A program made the position numbers and the translations under genes. Source: CAYILC01 sp964364145 (GTDB lineage Bacteria; Patescibacteriota; Microgenomatia; UBA1400; UBA12028). Taken from it: a DNA stretch of 16,075 nt. The notes under the pieces were generated by a model. That model searched no databases and was not told where the DNA came from. It worked only from the letters and a program-made list of their open reading frames with translations. The stretch covers positions 1 to 16,075 of the forward strand of contig CAYILC010000016.1 in NCBI GenBank assembly GCA_964364145.1. Direction: 5' to 3'. Positions 1 to 8,031 of the stretch are shown here, in pieces (within the stretch, counting starts at the first letter, position 1; each line of letters begins with the position of its first letter).

Positions 1-63
1 CAGTTTGTCCGCGGGTTGATTTGGATCTCGGTGGTAGGGTTGGATAATAAGCCGACGTTCTAG
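1..63 (+). CDS. C-terminal tail of an upstream gene (partial)
   Basis: Frame 1 is open from the window edge to a TAG at 61-63 and encodes 20 residues ending ...VVGLDNKPTF, with a hydrophobic stretch (LIWISVVGL). The other forward frames hit stops sooner. It is probably the end of a protein whose body lies outside the window; the family cannot be named from this. The stop codon touches the inverted repeat that follows. Confidence 0.35.
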   Translation, partial: QFVRGLIWISVVGLDNKPTF

Positions 64-119
64 TACTCAATTCATGAAGAAGTGAGGCCTAAATCGGCAA
101 ATTTTTACAATTGAGTACT
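62..119. repeat. 11-bp perfect inverted repeat before the winged-helix gene
   Basis: AGTACTCAATT at 62-72 is the exact reverse complement of AATTGAGTACT at 109-119, with 36 nt between. The right arm runs into a T-rich stretch (119-129), so a terminator for the upstream gene is possible. The stem is AT-rich and the loop long, so a two-half-site operator for the adjacent winged-helix protein is an alternative. The repeat is seen directly; its role is inference. Confidence 0.5.
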
Positions 120-163
120 TTCTTTTTTCAATACATTCGTGTAAAGTGAACGCGGAGGAAATT

Positions 164-763
164 ATGGCAGATCTTTCTGATTTCATCCTGTCCAAGGTTC
201 GCGTGAAGTTGTTGCAACTCTTTTTCGAGGACCCAAGTGAGATGTGGTATGTGCGTGAGATTACGCGCAAGGTGGACGAGGAAATCAACGCGGTTCGGCG
301 CGAACTGGATCGAATGAGTTCCGCAGGAATGGTTCGGTCGGAAGATCGTGGGAATCGAAAATACTTTAGCCTCAATCACTCCTACGATTTTTATCCAGAA
401 CTCATGCGGTTGGTTGCCAAAACAGCCGGTTTAGGGTTAGAAATCAAGAAGAATCGCAAGAAACTTGGCACCGTGAAGTATGTGATGTTCACCGGAAAGT
501 TTTCCAAACATGAGCAACATCGACATGATGAAGTTGAGATTCTCGTTGTTGGCGATATTGTGTTGCCGGAACTTGCGGCGCTTGTTCGGGAAGAGGAAAA
601 GAAGCGCGGACACGAGATCAACTACACCGTGATGGCAGAGGAAGAGTTTGAGTTCCGCAAGAATCGCCGAGATCCGTTTTTATTGGGCATTCTCGAGCTT
701 CCTCGCGTCATGGTCATTGGAAATGAAGAAGAAATGCTTGAACGAAAACCGCAGACACCGTGA
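164..763 (+). CDS. Winged-helix DNA-binding protein with nucleotidyltransferase-like C-terminal half
   Basis: 199 residues. I chose the ATG at 164 because a strong Shine-Dalgarno GGAGGAA lies at 154-160; a GTG at 146 in the same frame is upstream of that site and unlikely. Residues 1-75 read as an ArsR-like winged helix: a helix in SKVRVKLLQLFF, then MWYVREITRKV and EINAVRRELDRM as the helix-turn-helix, then a wing around RSEDRGNRKYFSL. The second half (KLGTVKYVMFTGKF ... DEVEILVVGDI) resembles a minimal nucleotidyltransferase fold (a glycine-containing strand and an acidic pair before a strand). Such fusions are common as uncharacterised regulators in Patescibacteria. It precedes secD by 47 bp. 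A regulatory role is inferred; targets are unknown. Confidence 0.7.
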   Translation: MADLSDFILSKVRVKLLQLFFEDPSEMWYVREITRKVDEEINAVRRELDRMSSAGMVRSEDRGNRKYFSLNHSYDFYPELMRLVAKTAGLGLEIKKNRKKLGTVKYVMFTGKFSKHEQHRHDEVEILVVGDIVLPELAALVREEEKKRGHEINYTVMAEEEFEFRKNRRDPFLLGILELPRVMVIGNEEEMLERKPQTP

Positions 764-773
764 CTGGCTTGAG

Positions 774-782
774 TGATATAGT
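774..782 (+). promoter_or_regulatory. Extended -10 promoter for secD-secF
   Basis: TGATATAGT matches the extended -10 form TGnTAnnnT. It would start RNA about 20 nt before the secD ATG at 811. No clear -35 hexamer or Shine-Dalgarno is seen. Assignment is by pattern only. Confidence 0.45.
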
Positions 783-810
783 AGACAAATTGCATAGCAG
801 TTAAATCGCC

Positions 811-2268
811 ATGAACGCAAAACCTCCGTACAAAACATTATTTTTCATCATGATCCTCACAGTATTGGCGATGTTTATTGCGTTGCCTTCAAAGGTTCCA
901 ATCCATTTCAAAGTTTTCAATAGAGAAATAGCATATACCTTTGAACGCCCACCGCTTGATCTTACTCAATTACCCAAGTTGCGAATCCCGTTCCGTCGGG
1001 ATCTCGAATTGCGTATGGGGTTGGATATTCAGGGCGGGACGCGTGTGACACTACAAGCTGATATGACCAAGATTTCGCAAGCAGACCGTGAAGCCGCTTT
1101 TCAAAGTACGCGTGAGATTATTGCCAGACGCGTAGATTTGTATGGAGTAAGCGAGTCAACCGTGCAAACTTCGATAGCGAATGATCAATACCGCATTCTT
1201 GTGGAGTTGCCTGGAGTGACAAACTCATCGGAGGCGGTGGCGTTGATTGGTACTACCGCACAACTCGATTTTCGCGAAGAACCTGCGTCTCCTTCGACAA
1301 AAAAGGTTTCTGCAAACATCGAAAATCCTCAAAGTTTGGACCCATTTGCAATCTACGAATCTACGGGTCTAACGGGCAAAGATCTTCAGCGCTCCGGTGT
1401 GCAGTTTAGTAATAAGGATAGCCAGCCTGTGGTAACCATAGAGTTTACAAATGAAGGTCAGAAAAAATTTGCCGAGATCACTCAACGCAACATTGGCAAA
1501 CGAGTGGTTATTTATCTGGATGATATTCCGGTGACGGCTCCTATGGTAAACGAAGCGATTGTATCGGGTTCCGCGGAAATTAGCGGCGGTTTTACTATTG
1601 AAGCCGCCAAACAACTAAGCATTCAACTCAACGCGGGCGCTCTTCCGGTTCCTATCCAAGTCGTGCAACAACAGACGATTGGCGCCAGTTTAGGTCAGGA
1701 CGCGGTCACAAAAACAGCGCGAGCAGGACTGATTGGTGTAGGGTTGGTGGCGTTGTTTATGATTTTACTGTATGGCTGGAAAGGCGTGCTAGCGGATCTT
1801 GCGCTTGCGGTATATGCCGTAATTACGCTGGCGATATATAAACTCATTCCGGTTACCCTAACGTTGCCAGGGATTGCTGGTCTTATGCTTTCTATCGGCA
1901 TGGCGGTTGATAGTAATATTCTCATTTTTGAAAGAATGAAGGAAGAACTTCGGGCTGGTCGGCCGTTTGGGTTGGCAATGAAGCTAGGATTTGGAAGAGC
2001 TTGGGACAGTATTAAAGATGCGAATATTGCAACCCTGTTTACATGTTTCATTTTGTTTAACCCATTTGAGTTCTCGTTCTTAAATCGTAGTGGTATGGTT
2101 CGAGGTTTTGCATTTACTTTGGCCTTAGGTATCGGCATCAGCTTGTTTACAGGAATTGTGGTAACGAGGACATTGTTAAGAATCTTTTTGCGGGATCCGG
2201 CGGAGAGTGTCATGCGTTCAAGAAATGTGAAAGGCGTAAAAGAAAAACTTGAGGGCAACAAAACATGA
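811..2268 (+). CDS. secD: Protein translocase subunit SecD
   Basis: 485 residues, SecD/RND family. SecD and SecF form a membrane complex that uses proton motive force to pull preproteins through SecYEG on the outer side of the membrane. Seen: an N-terminal transmembrane helix (about residues 9-25); the SecD signature GLDIQGG at 70-76; the periplasmic P1 region; and a C-terminal block of five hydrophobic helices that includes SIGMAVDSNILIFERMKEE (about 362-380), the conserved RND motif with its aspartate. The length is near the lower end of bacterial SecD (E. coli 615), with a reduced periplasmic part. The TGA stop overlaps the secF ATG (ATGA, 2265-2268), so the two are translationally coupled. 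The ATG at 811 has no Shine-Dalgarno. Confidence 0.96.
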   Translation: MNAKPPYKTLFFIMILTVLAMFIALPSKVPIHFKVFNREIAYTFERPPLDLTQLPKLRIPFRRDLELRMGLDIQGGTRVTLQADMTKISQADREAAFQSTREIIARRVDLYGVSESTVQTSIANDQYRILVELPGVTNSSEAVALIGTTAQLDFREEPASPSTKKVSANIENPQSLDPFAIYESTGLTGKDLQRSGVQFSNKDSQPVVTIEFTNEGQKKFAEITQRNIGKRVVIYLDDIPVTAPMVNEAIVSGSAEISGGFTIEAAKQLSIQLNAGALPVPIQVVQQQTIGASLGQDAVTKTARAGLIGVGLVALFMILLYGWKGVLADLALAVYAVITLAIYKLIPVTLTLPGIAGLMLSIGMAVDSNILIFERMKEELRAGRPFGLAMKLGFGRAWDSIKDANIATLFTCFILFNPFEFSFLNRSGMVRGFAFTLALGIGISLFTGIVVTRTLLRIFLRDPAESVMRSRNVKGVKEKLEGNKT

Positions 2269-3146
2269 TCGACTTTATGAAATGGAAATGGTTGTACTTT
2301 GCAATCTCCCTAGTAGTGATTATTCCCGGAGTGATTTCGTTGATATTCTTTGGCTTCAAGCAAAGTATCGATTTTACCGGTGGCACAATACTGCAAATGG
2401 TGATAACGCCAAAAGAAAATCAATCGTTGAATGAGGACGTCATTAAACAGTCGCTTGGTGATATTGTACAGTTGGATGAAGTTCATATTAATAAAGATCT
2501 GGTAACACTTCGGACTAAACCAATGAATATTATGCAAAAAGAAAAAGCCATAGTCGCCCTTCAAAGCTCATTCAAAACCGTTGAGGAAGTCAGTTTTGAA
2601 ACTGTTGGACCAACGTTGGGCAAGGAGTTGCTCACAAAAACATTGATCGCGATGCTGTTGTCCGCTGGCGGAATCACGCTGTATGTTGCCTATCGGTTTA
2701 ATGAATTGAAATATGGCGTTTGTGCGGTGCTCGCTATGTTGCACGATTCGCTCGTGTTATTGGGAATCTTTAGTTTGTTTGGCAAGTTTATGGGAGTACA
2801 AGTCGATACATTATTTGTTACTGCTGTGCTCACCATTTTGTCGTTCTCTGTGCACGATACCATTGTGGTCTACGACCGCATTCGCGAGCTTCGTAAGAAA
2901 AGTCTAGGACTTTCGTTTGATGACGTGATCAATACCGCGGTGACCGAAACGATGTCGCGCTCCATCAACAATTCCATGGCAATTATTTTTATGTTGTTTG
3001 TGTTGTGGCTACTGGGCGGTGACAGTATGAAGTGGTTTGTACTGGCTTTGTTGATTGGAACGATTACAGGGACGTACTCCTCCACGTTTACCGCGGCGCC
3101 GTTGTTGGTAGTGTGGAGTGAGATGGTGAAAAGAAGAAAGAAGTAG
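2265..3146 (+). CDS. secF: Protein translocase subunit SecF
   Basis: 293 residues, the usual SecF length. Partner of SecD in the proton-driven accessory complex of the Sec translocon. Seen: first transmembrane helix at about residues 9-30, the SecF signature SIDFTGG at 34-40, a short extracytoplasmic domain, and a five-helix block with VHDTIVVYDRIRE (about 196-208), the SecF counterpart of the RND motif. The start codon overlaps the secD stop, so it is the second gene of a coupled pair. No hairpin follows the stop; the next gene has its own promoter. Confidence 0.96.
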   Translation: MIDFMKWKWLYFAISLVVIIPGVISLIFFGFKQSIDFTGGTILQMVITPKENQSLNEDVIKQSLGDIVQLDEVHINKDLVTLRTKPMNIMQKEKAIVALQSSFKTVEEVSFETVGPTLGKELLTKTLIAMLLSAGGITLYVAYRFNELKYGVCAVLAMLHDSLVLLGIFSLFGKFMGVQVDTLFVTAVLTILSFSVHDTIVVYDRIRELRKKSLGLSFDDVINTAVTETMSRSINNSMAIIFMLFVLWLLGGDSMKWFVLALLIGTITGTYSSTFTAAPLLVVWSEMVKRRKK

Positions 3147-3173
3147 AGTGAGCGCCAAAGATGCGCAGTCTTC

Positions 3174-3200
3174 TTGACTTTTCCTTCAAAGTGATACAAT
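3174..3200 (+). promoter_or_regulatory. Promoter for the 3230 gene
   Basis: TTGACT (3174-3179) and TACAAT (3195-3200) are 15 nt apart; the upstream dinucleotide TG at 3192-3193 makes an extended -10 (TGATACAAT). Predicted start is about 3207, giving a leader of about 23 nt with a GGAGA Shine-Dalgarno. Confidence 0.6.
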
Positions 3201-3229
3201 AGGCGGATATAAACGGAGATAATAGACAC

Positions 3230-3643
3230 ATGACAACGAGCATAATCAGAGGTGAAAAAGTTAACACATTTTTAGACTTTTCCAGTAGAAGAGAAGCTCT
3301 AGTTACTCACTCAGAATGGAACTGGAAAAAAGACGTCAACGCTTCTAATCGACTGGACAGATGGACAACCCTTCGCTTTTATTATCTTCTCGTGGATGAA
3401 TTCAAAATGCCTGAAGGTGAAGCATTTGAATTGAAACAATTGATGGAGTCACGCTCACTAAGCGTCGATGACCTAAGTGCGCGTCTTGATGAAGAAATTA
3501 ATGCAGAACTTGGTGAGGGAGTATTTACTGAAAGAATGAACAATTATTTTTCTCTTGCTGTCCTTCATTATATACTTGGAAAGTATAACTCAAAACCTGT
3601 TAAAGAACTTAGGAGTAAACTCAAAGCAAAACCCGCCGAATAA
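3230..3643 (+). CDS. Uncharacterised 137-residue protein
   Basis: I do not recognise the family. The protein is soluble, with no signal peptide or membrane helix, and is rich in charged helical segments (EGEAFELKQLMESRSLSVDDLSARL region, then a basic tail KELRSKLKAKPAE). It has its own promoter (3174-3200) and a Shine-Dalgarno GGAGA at 3215-3219, ten bases before the ATG. The stop lies one base from the end of cca, which is convergent, with no hairpin between, so transcripts from both strands probably overlap. It sits between housekeeping genes but resembles the other short orphan genes of this window in carrying a Shine-Dalgarno. No function is proposed. Confidence 0.7.
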   Translation: MTTSIIRGEKVNTFLDFSSRREALVTHSEWNWKKDVNASNRLDRWTTLRFYYLLVDEFKMPEGEAFELKQLMESRSLSVDDLSARLDEEINAELGEGVFTERMNNYFSLAVLHYILGKYNSKPVKELRSKLKAKPAE

Positions 3644-3644
3644 T

Positions 3645-4994
3645 CTAAGAAACCGTAGCGAGTGTTTTTGCTTTTTCTAGTAAATATTCTCGAGCATTTT
3701 TTTCTGGGTTCTCAAACACTTCTTCAAAAAGATCATGCAAAATTTTCCCCAGTTGCGGTCCCGGTTTTAATCCCAGCTCCTTCATCAAATCATCTCCATC
3801 AATCGCCATATCATTCATCGTAAACGGTTGCTTAAGCTGTCCCTCAATGCGCTCTTTCATCTCCTCAAACCGCCAACTTGTAGCCTTGGAGCCGCTACCC
3901 AAGCGATCAGCGATACGCAGTGCAATAATGTCTTGGATATTCTCTACGCCAACTCGGCGGATAAATCGGCGAATATACGCGTCGGTTACATGACTGTCGT
4001 ACATGAACATATGCCATCGCACCAAAATAAAAAGTTTTTGCGCATCTTTTTTGGACAGGCGCAATCGCAGACCAATCTGTTTTGCTATACGAGCACCTAA
4101 AACTTCGTGGTTATAAAAGGTAACATTTTTACCTGATGTATCAGCGGTTAACGGCTTGGCAATATCGTGTAACAGGACGGCCAGACGGACGATAGGATCT
4201 TTGGAAGGGCACGTTGCAACGGCATCCAAAGTATGTGTCCAGACGTCAGTAACATGGTGATGCGCTTGTTGAACGCCCTTACACTCCAAAAGTTCCGGCA
4301 AGATATGCTTGAGTAAGCCGGTGGAGGCGAGCAGTTCGATGCCATCTTTAGGATATGGTGAGACTAGAATTTTAAATAGCTCATCGCGTATACGTTCCCA
4401 ACTTATATGCTGAATGAGATCAGCGTTCTTTGCGATTGCCTCCAATGTTTTCTGCTCAATCACGAAGCCTAATTGAGCGCCAATGCGAATCGCTCGCATC
4501 ACGCGCAGCGCGTCTTCTTGAAAACGGGTGGTTGGATCACCAACGGCACGGATTAATTTTTGATCAATGTCGTCTTGACCATGATACGGGTCAACAACTT
4601 TTTTGCCATCGAGGGCCATCGCGTTGATCGTAAAGTCTCTGCGTTGCAAATCTTCCTCAATAGTTTTTCCCCATTCAACGGTGTCCGGACGACGATGATC
4701 GGTGTACACGCCTTCACTGCGATAGGTAGTGATTTCATAGACTGCCTCGGAATTTTCGGTGTCGCCCAAATGTTTTCCTGCAATGCCAACCGTTCCAAAC
4801 TGATTGTCATAAAAACTATCTGGAAAGAGTTTCTGAATTTCTTCCGGCAATGCGTTTGTGGTGAAGTCCCAGTCTTTTACAGGAGTGTTAAGTAGAAGAT
4901 CACGGACCGCGCCACCAACAATATAGGCTTGAAAACCTGCGGAGGTGAGTGTTTGCAGGATTTTTTTTACTGGATCGGGGAATGCAATGGTCAT
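3645..4994 (-). CDS. cca: tRNA nucleotidyltransferase (CCA-adding enzyme) with HD domain
   Basis: 449 residues, class II poly(A) polymerase/CCA-adding family. Adds or repairs the 3' CCA of tRNAs from CTP and ATP. Seen: IVGGAVRDLLL (25-35), the nucleotidyltransferase motif DWDFTT with catalytic aspartates D41 and D43, the RRDFTINAMAL motif (118-128) of the nucleotide-recognition region, a head/neck helical region, and an HD domain with LLHDIAKP (H276, D277) and a following NHE. The tRNA-Gln gene in this window does not encode CCA, so the enzyme should be essential here. The ATG has no Shine-Dalgarno; an extended -10 box lies 6 nt upstream, implying a leaderless mRNA. A CCA-only or A-only split role cannot be excluded, but the HD domain favours the full enzyme. 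Confidence 0.94.
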   Translation of the reverse strand: MTIAFPDPVKKILQTLTSAGFQAYIVGGAVRDLLLNTPVKDWDFTTNALPEEIQKLFPDSFYDNQFGTVGIAGKHLGDTENSEAVYEITTYRSEGVYTDHRRPDTVEWGKTIEEDLQRRDFTINAMALDGKKVVDPYHGQDDIDQKLIRAVGDPTTRFQEDALRVMRAIRIGAQLGFVIEQKTLEAIAKNADLIQHISWERIRDELFKILVSPYPKDGIELLASTGLLKHILPELLECKGVQQAHHHVTDVWTHTLDAVATCPSKDPIVRLAVLLHDIAKPLTADTSGKNVTFYNHEVLGARIAKQIGLRLRLSKKDAQKLFILVRWHMFMYDSHVTDAYIRRFIRRVGVENIQDIIALRIADRLGSGSKATSWRFEEMKERIEGQLKQPFTMNDMAIDGDDLMKELGLKPGPQLGKILHDLFEEVFENPEKNAREYLLEKAKTLATVS

Positions 4995-5000
4995 GGAAAC

Positions 5001-5009
5001 ATCATATCA
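5001..5009 (-). promoter_or_regulatory. Extended -10 box directly before cca
   Basis: On the minus strand, TGATATGAT ends 6 nt before the cca ATG, so the RNA start would coincide with the start codon. No -35 is obvious. It belongs to a set of similar boxes in this window. Confidence 0.6.
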
Positions 5010-5045
5010 TGGCTGGTTTGGACGAGATTAAGGTTGAGATGATGG

Positions 5046-5471
5046 CTAGAATGGTTTAATGATCGAGCCTCGTCGCCATCTCCATCCTGATCCTAGGTCT
5101 TGAGCTTGCTTTTGCGCGAGTTCCATCTTTTCCTCATCAGTCATTACATCATTCCAGTCGACAACAAGATATTCGTTTCCAAGACAAATGGCAAATTGAA
5201 CTTCTCCTGGAGGAAATACTGATGAGCGTTGAACAGTGACTGTTTTTACCTCACCAAGAGAATCATCTTGTGTTAAGACAACATCTTGTCTTGGTACATT
5301 ATGGAAGTGAATATACGTAAATGGACGATGAGTATAACGCCTGTTCAACTCGGCCGTAAGTTTTGGTTTTGCAAGCCAAATTTGCACCTCTCTCTCATCA
5401 AGCACCGAATCACCCCGTGATGCGCTTGTTTCTACACCTATTCCTTCCCTCCATCCATATCCTGCTGGCAT
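5046..5471 (-). CDS. Uncharacterised 141-residue protein
   Basis: I do not recognise the family. The start at 5471 is chosen because AGGAGG lies at 5475-5480 (minus strand), three to four bases upstream; an in-frame ATG at 5495 lies before that site and overlaps the -10 region. The protein is soluble, begins MPAGYGWREGIGVET, has a beta-rich middle (FTYIHFHNVPRQDVVL, VKTVTVQRS, VQFAICLGNEYLVVDW) and a helical then basic, tryptophan-containing tail (WRWRRGSIIKPF). It is divergent from recJ. Like other orphan genes here it has a strong Shine-Dalgarno, unlike the neighbouring housekeeping genes. Function unknown. Confidence 0.75.
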   Translation of the reverse strand: MPAGYGWREGIGVETSASRGDSVLDEREVQIWLAKPKLTAELNRRYTHRPFTYIHFHNVPRQDVVLTQDDSLGEVKTVTVQRSSVFPPGEVQFAICLGNEYLVVDWNDVMTDEEKMELAQKQAQDLGSGWRWRRGSIIKPF

Positions 5472-5493
5472 ATTCCTCCTAACTTTGTTTAGC

Positions 5494-5499
5494 ATTATA
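5494..5499 (-). promoter_or_regulatory. -10 box of the 5046-5471 gene
   Basis: A consensus TATAAT on the minus strand lies about 22 nt before the ATG at 5471, with an AGGAGG Shine-Dalgarno in the leader. No convincing -35. It faces the recJ promoter. Confidence 0.55.
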
Positions 5500-5531
5500 C
5501 TCTCTTTAGATCAGCACTCTCCATGTTTATT

Positions 5532-5540
5532 TGGTATGAT
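5532..5540 (+). promoter_or_regulatory. Extended -10 box directly before recJ
   Basis: TGGTATGAT (TG at 5532-5533, TATGAT at 5535-5540) lies 7 nt before the ATG at 5548, implying a leaderless recJ mRNA. The next bases resemble those at cca (GTTTCC at cca, GCTTTCC here). Confidence 0.6.
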
Positions 5541-5547
5541 GCTTTCC

Positions 5548-7215
5548 ATGCAATGGGTGCTCAAATCGCAGAAAATTCCTCAGTCACAATCAGAACTTTT
5601 AGAGATCTTGCTTGTTAACCGCAGGCTTTTGAAAAAAAAGGAGAAAGACGAGTTTTTATCTCCGCGTTCTCCGCTTCATTTTACGCCAAAAGATGTCGGC
5701 ATTGATGAAAAGCAACTCGCGCATGCAGTTTCTCTCATTCAAGAAGCCAAGCAAAAAAAATGGAAGGTTATTGTTTTTGGCGACTATGACTGCGATGGCA
5801 TCTGCGCCACGACAGTGCTGTGGGAAACATTGTACGAAATGGGTATACACGCGATGCCATTTATTCCAAGTCGTGATCGGCATGGATATGGTCTTTCGAT
5901 GGCGGCGATAGACGACATTTTGGCAGACCCATCACAAAAACCTCAACTGTTGATTACCGTTGATAACGGCATTGTTGCTCATGAACCGTTTGCTCGGTTG
6001 AAAAAAGAAGGCATCCGTACAATCTTGACCGACCATCATCAGCCAGAAAAAAAACTTCCTCCGGTTGACGCCTTGGTTCATACCACACAACTCTGTGGAA
6101 CCACCGTTGCGTGGATGTTGGTGCACGCGTTGAATCCAAAAAAAGCAGCAGAGATGTTGGATCTTTGCGCCATTGCAACAATCGCGGATCAAGTCCCATT
6201 GCTCAACGCAAATAGAAGTTTTGCAAAGTTTGGTATTCAAGCTTTACAAAAAACCCAACGGTTGGGTTTAAAAATGCTCATGCAGATCTCTGGATTACAG
6301 CAGGACAAGTTAGATACACATGCCATCAACTATGGAATCGTGCCGCGAATCAATGCGATGGGTCGCATTGGCGATCCCAAGGACGCCTTACGATTGTTGT
6401 GTAGCAAGAAGTTGGAGAAGATTCAACCGTTGGTGAGTGCGATTCAGGGAATAAATATGACGAGGCAGGATATGACAATGAAGATGGTCGAACATGCGCG
6501 AACTCAACAATCAACATGGATTAATGAACATATTATTATTGTCGACAGCGAAGAGTATCACGAGGGTGTTATTGGACTGATTGCTGGCAAGTTAGCGGAG
6601 GAGTTTGCAAAACCCGCTATAGCGATTAGTCGTGGCAAAATGACGGCAAAAGGAAGTGCGCGATCTCTGCCTGGAATCAATATCACCGAACTTTTACGAC
6701 AGATTCGGGATGATCTGTTGGATGTCGGTGGTCACCCGATGGCTGCAGGATTTTCATTGCTGACTGAAAAAATTGAGATTGTTCGAACGCGGTTGATGAA
6801 ACTTGCAAAAGAGCAGATCAAAAAAAACCTTCTGGTAAAGAGCTTTAATGTAGATTGTGAGTTACCTTGGGAGTTGGTCACGTTAAATACGGCTGAACTT
6901 TTAGAGCAGTTTGAACCGCATGGCATGGAAAATCCTCAACCAGCGTTTTTACTCAAGAACATGAAAATTGTTGCCGCGAGGGCGATGGGAAAAGAGAATG
7001 CACATCTCAAGCTGACGCTTCAACCAGCAGACAGACGAGAAACAATCCCCTTACAGGCTATTGCTTTTGGGAAGGGTGAGAAAAGTGAAGAGTTTATTCT
7101 TGGAAAAATCGTGAATATTCTGTGTACGCTACAGCAAAACTGGTGGAACGGAAAGGTTGAGTTGCAGGGTATAGTAAAAGCGTTTATGGATGCGTTCGAT
7201 GAGAAGATCGCTTAG
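5548..7215 (+). CDS. recJ: Single-stranded-DNA-specific exonuclease RecJ
   Basis: 555 residues with the start at 5548. The frame is open to an ATG at 5485, but the intervening ATGs overlap the promoter -10 box and no Shine-Dalgarno supports them. RecJ degrades single-stranded DNA 5' to 3' in recombination and mismatch or base-excision repair, using two metal ions held by DHH-family motifs. Seen: GDYDCDG (78-84), VDNG (138-141), TDHHQ with DHH at 162-164, IADQVPL, the RINAMGRIGDP segment, the GVIGLIAGKLAEEF segment, and the DHHA1 motif GGHPMAAGF (about 394-402). An OB-fold-like tail follows. Length matches typical RecJ (about 560-580). The last 32 bp overlap a convergent small gene. Confidence 0.95.
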   Translation: MQWVLKSQKIPQSQSELLEILLVNRRLLKKKEKDEFLSPRSPLHFTPKDVGIDEKQLAHAVSLIQEAKQKKWKVIVFGDYDCDGICATTVLWETLYEMGIHAMPFIPSRDRHGYGLSMAAIDDILADPSQKPQLLITVDNGIVAHEPFARLKKEGIRTILTDHHQPEKKLPPVDALVHTTQLCGTTVAWMLVHALNPKKAAEMLDLCAIATIADQVPLLNANRSFAKFGIQALQKTQRLGLKMLMQISGLQQDKLDTHAINYGIVPRINAMGRIGDPKDALRLLCSKKLEKIQPLVSAIQGINMTRQDMTMKMVEHARTQQSTWINEHIIIVDSEEYHEGVIGLIAGKLAEEFAKPAIAISRGKMTAKGSARSLPGINITELLRQIRDDLLDVGGHPMAAGFSLLTEKIEIVRTRLMKLAKEQIKKNLLVKSFNVDCELPWELVTLNTAELLEQFEPHGMENPQPAFLLKNMKIVAARAMGKENAHLKLTLQPADRRETIPLQAIAFGKGEKSEEFILGKIVNILCTLQQNWWNGKVELQGIVKAFMDAFDEKIA

Positions 7216-7444
7216 AAGGCACATGAGCATAACCAAAGTCCAACTCAGCTTCTCTCTCTTGTGCTCTACGATATTCTACAAGAAAAGCTATATATTCACT
7301 GCTGGCTCCAAAACTTTCCGAAGATGTATGTTTCGAAGCGATGAAGGCTAATTTCGGTCCTAAATGACCATCTTTTGCTAACTCATATGCTTGTTGTGAG
7401 TCGCAAAGATCATTAGCACCGCAATTTTCACCTGGTGAAGCCAT
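7184..7444 (-). CDS. Uncharacterised 86-residue protein, last gene of the small-gene operon
   Basis: I do not recognise it. It starts with MASPGENCGANDLCDSQQAY (two cysteines near the N-terminus), is otherwise helical and charged, and ends in a basic serine/histidine tail. AAAGGA just upstream of the ATG acts as Shine-Dalgarno. It is the distal gene of four small genes on this strand (21 bp after the previous one), and its 3' end overlaps recJ by 32 bp in the opposite direction. Function unknown. Confidence 0.6.
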   Translation of the reverse strand: MASPGENCGANDLCDSQQAYELAKDGHLGPKLAFIASKHTSSESFGASSEYIAFLVEYRRAQEREAELDFGYAHVPSKRSSHRTHP

Positions 7445-7465
7445 ATATCCTTTGTTTTAATTTTG

Positions 7466-7663
7466 TTAACCCATCTGTGTATCCGGTTGGATTGGCTTAG
7501 ATGCTACACCTTCCAATGTAGCTGCATTAGTGAGGTTTCGAATATACGTTGCAACTTCAAAGGGAGTTAATACCCTATTATTCGGTCCACGCGTATATAC
7601 TATTTCAGGACCTTTTTGAGTTACTACTTGGTATCTTCGCACACCATCGATATTATAAACCAT
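7466..7663 (-). CDS. Uncharacterised 65-residue protein
   Basis: I do not recognise it. The protein is short, soluble and beta-rich at the start (VRRYQVVTQKGPEIVYTR), with a helical segment (PFEVATYIRNLTNAATLEGV). The ATG is preceded by a near-perfect Shine-Dalgarno AAGGAGG (about 7667-7673, minus strand), which is good evidence that it is translated. It is the third gene of the operon, 38 bp after the 7702-8019 gene. Confidence 0.6.
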   Translation of the reverse strand: MVYNIDGVRRYQVVTQKGPEIVYTRGPNNRVLTPFEVATYIRNLTNAATLEGVASKPIQPDTQMG

Positions 7664-7701
7664 ATTCCTCCTTTATTTTTAATTTCTGTTTATATTTCTA
7701 T

Positions 7702-8019
7702 CTATACAAGGCAGAGCATATAATTTCCTCCCGGGATAAGTTCCAGTCCTTGATATTGCAGGCTTCTTGGATCGTCTGATGCAACAGATCTAATGTAATA
7801 AGACTTTAGTACTTCTTTTTCCTCTAAAACTTTTGGCGCAAGGAGCCACTGATACTGTTCTCCCGCCATCCCTATTGCTTGCCGTATCGTTTTATTCGAT
7901 CCATGATCTGCCCCTCTTTCCCCTCCCCACTTAAAAGGAATTTGGTCTGGAAGCCCTCTTTCACTTTTTTTGTCTGGTTCTGCAGATAATGGTGATGCAT
8001 CTTCAAGACGTTTGCCCAT
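7702..8019 (-). CDS. Uncharacterised 105-residue protein
   Basis: I do not recognise it. The N-terminal half is charged and probably disordered (DASPLSAEPDKKSERG), followed by GGERGADHGSNKTIRQAIG and a more structured C-terminal part with EEKEVLKSYYIRSVASDD and a hydrophobic end (GGNYMLCLV). A Shine-Dalgarno AAAGGAG at 8027-8033 sits 7 nt before the ATG and overlaps the end of the preceding gene (stop at 8032-8034), so the two are probably coupled. Function unknown. Confidence 0.6.
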   Translation of the reverse strand: MGKRLEDASPLSAEPDKKSERGLPDQIPFKWGGERGADHGSNKTIRQAIGMAGEQYQWLLAPKVLEEKEVLKSYYIRSVASDDPRSLQYQGLELIPGGNYMLCLV

Positions 8020-8031
8020 AGTTAATCTCCT

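Noticed and set aside
5485..5547. Upstream recJ starts (ATG at 5485 and the ATGs at 5536-5541)
   Set aside because: They overlap the -10 boxes of recJ and of the divergent gene and have no Shine-Dalgarno; RecJ family length fits the start at 5548.
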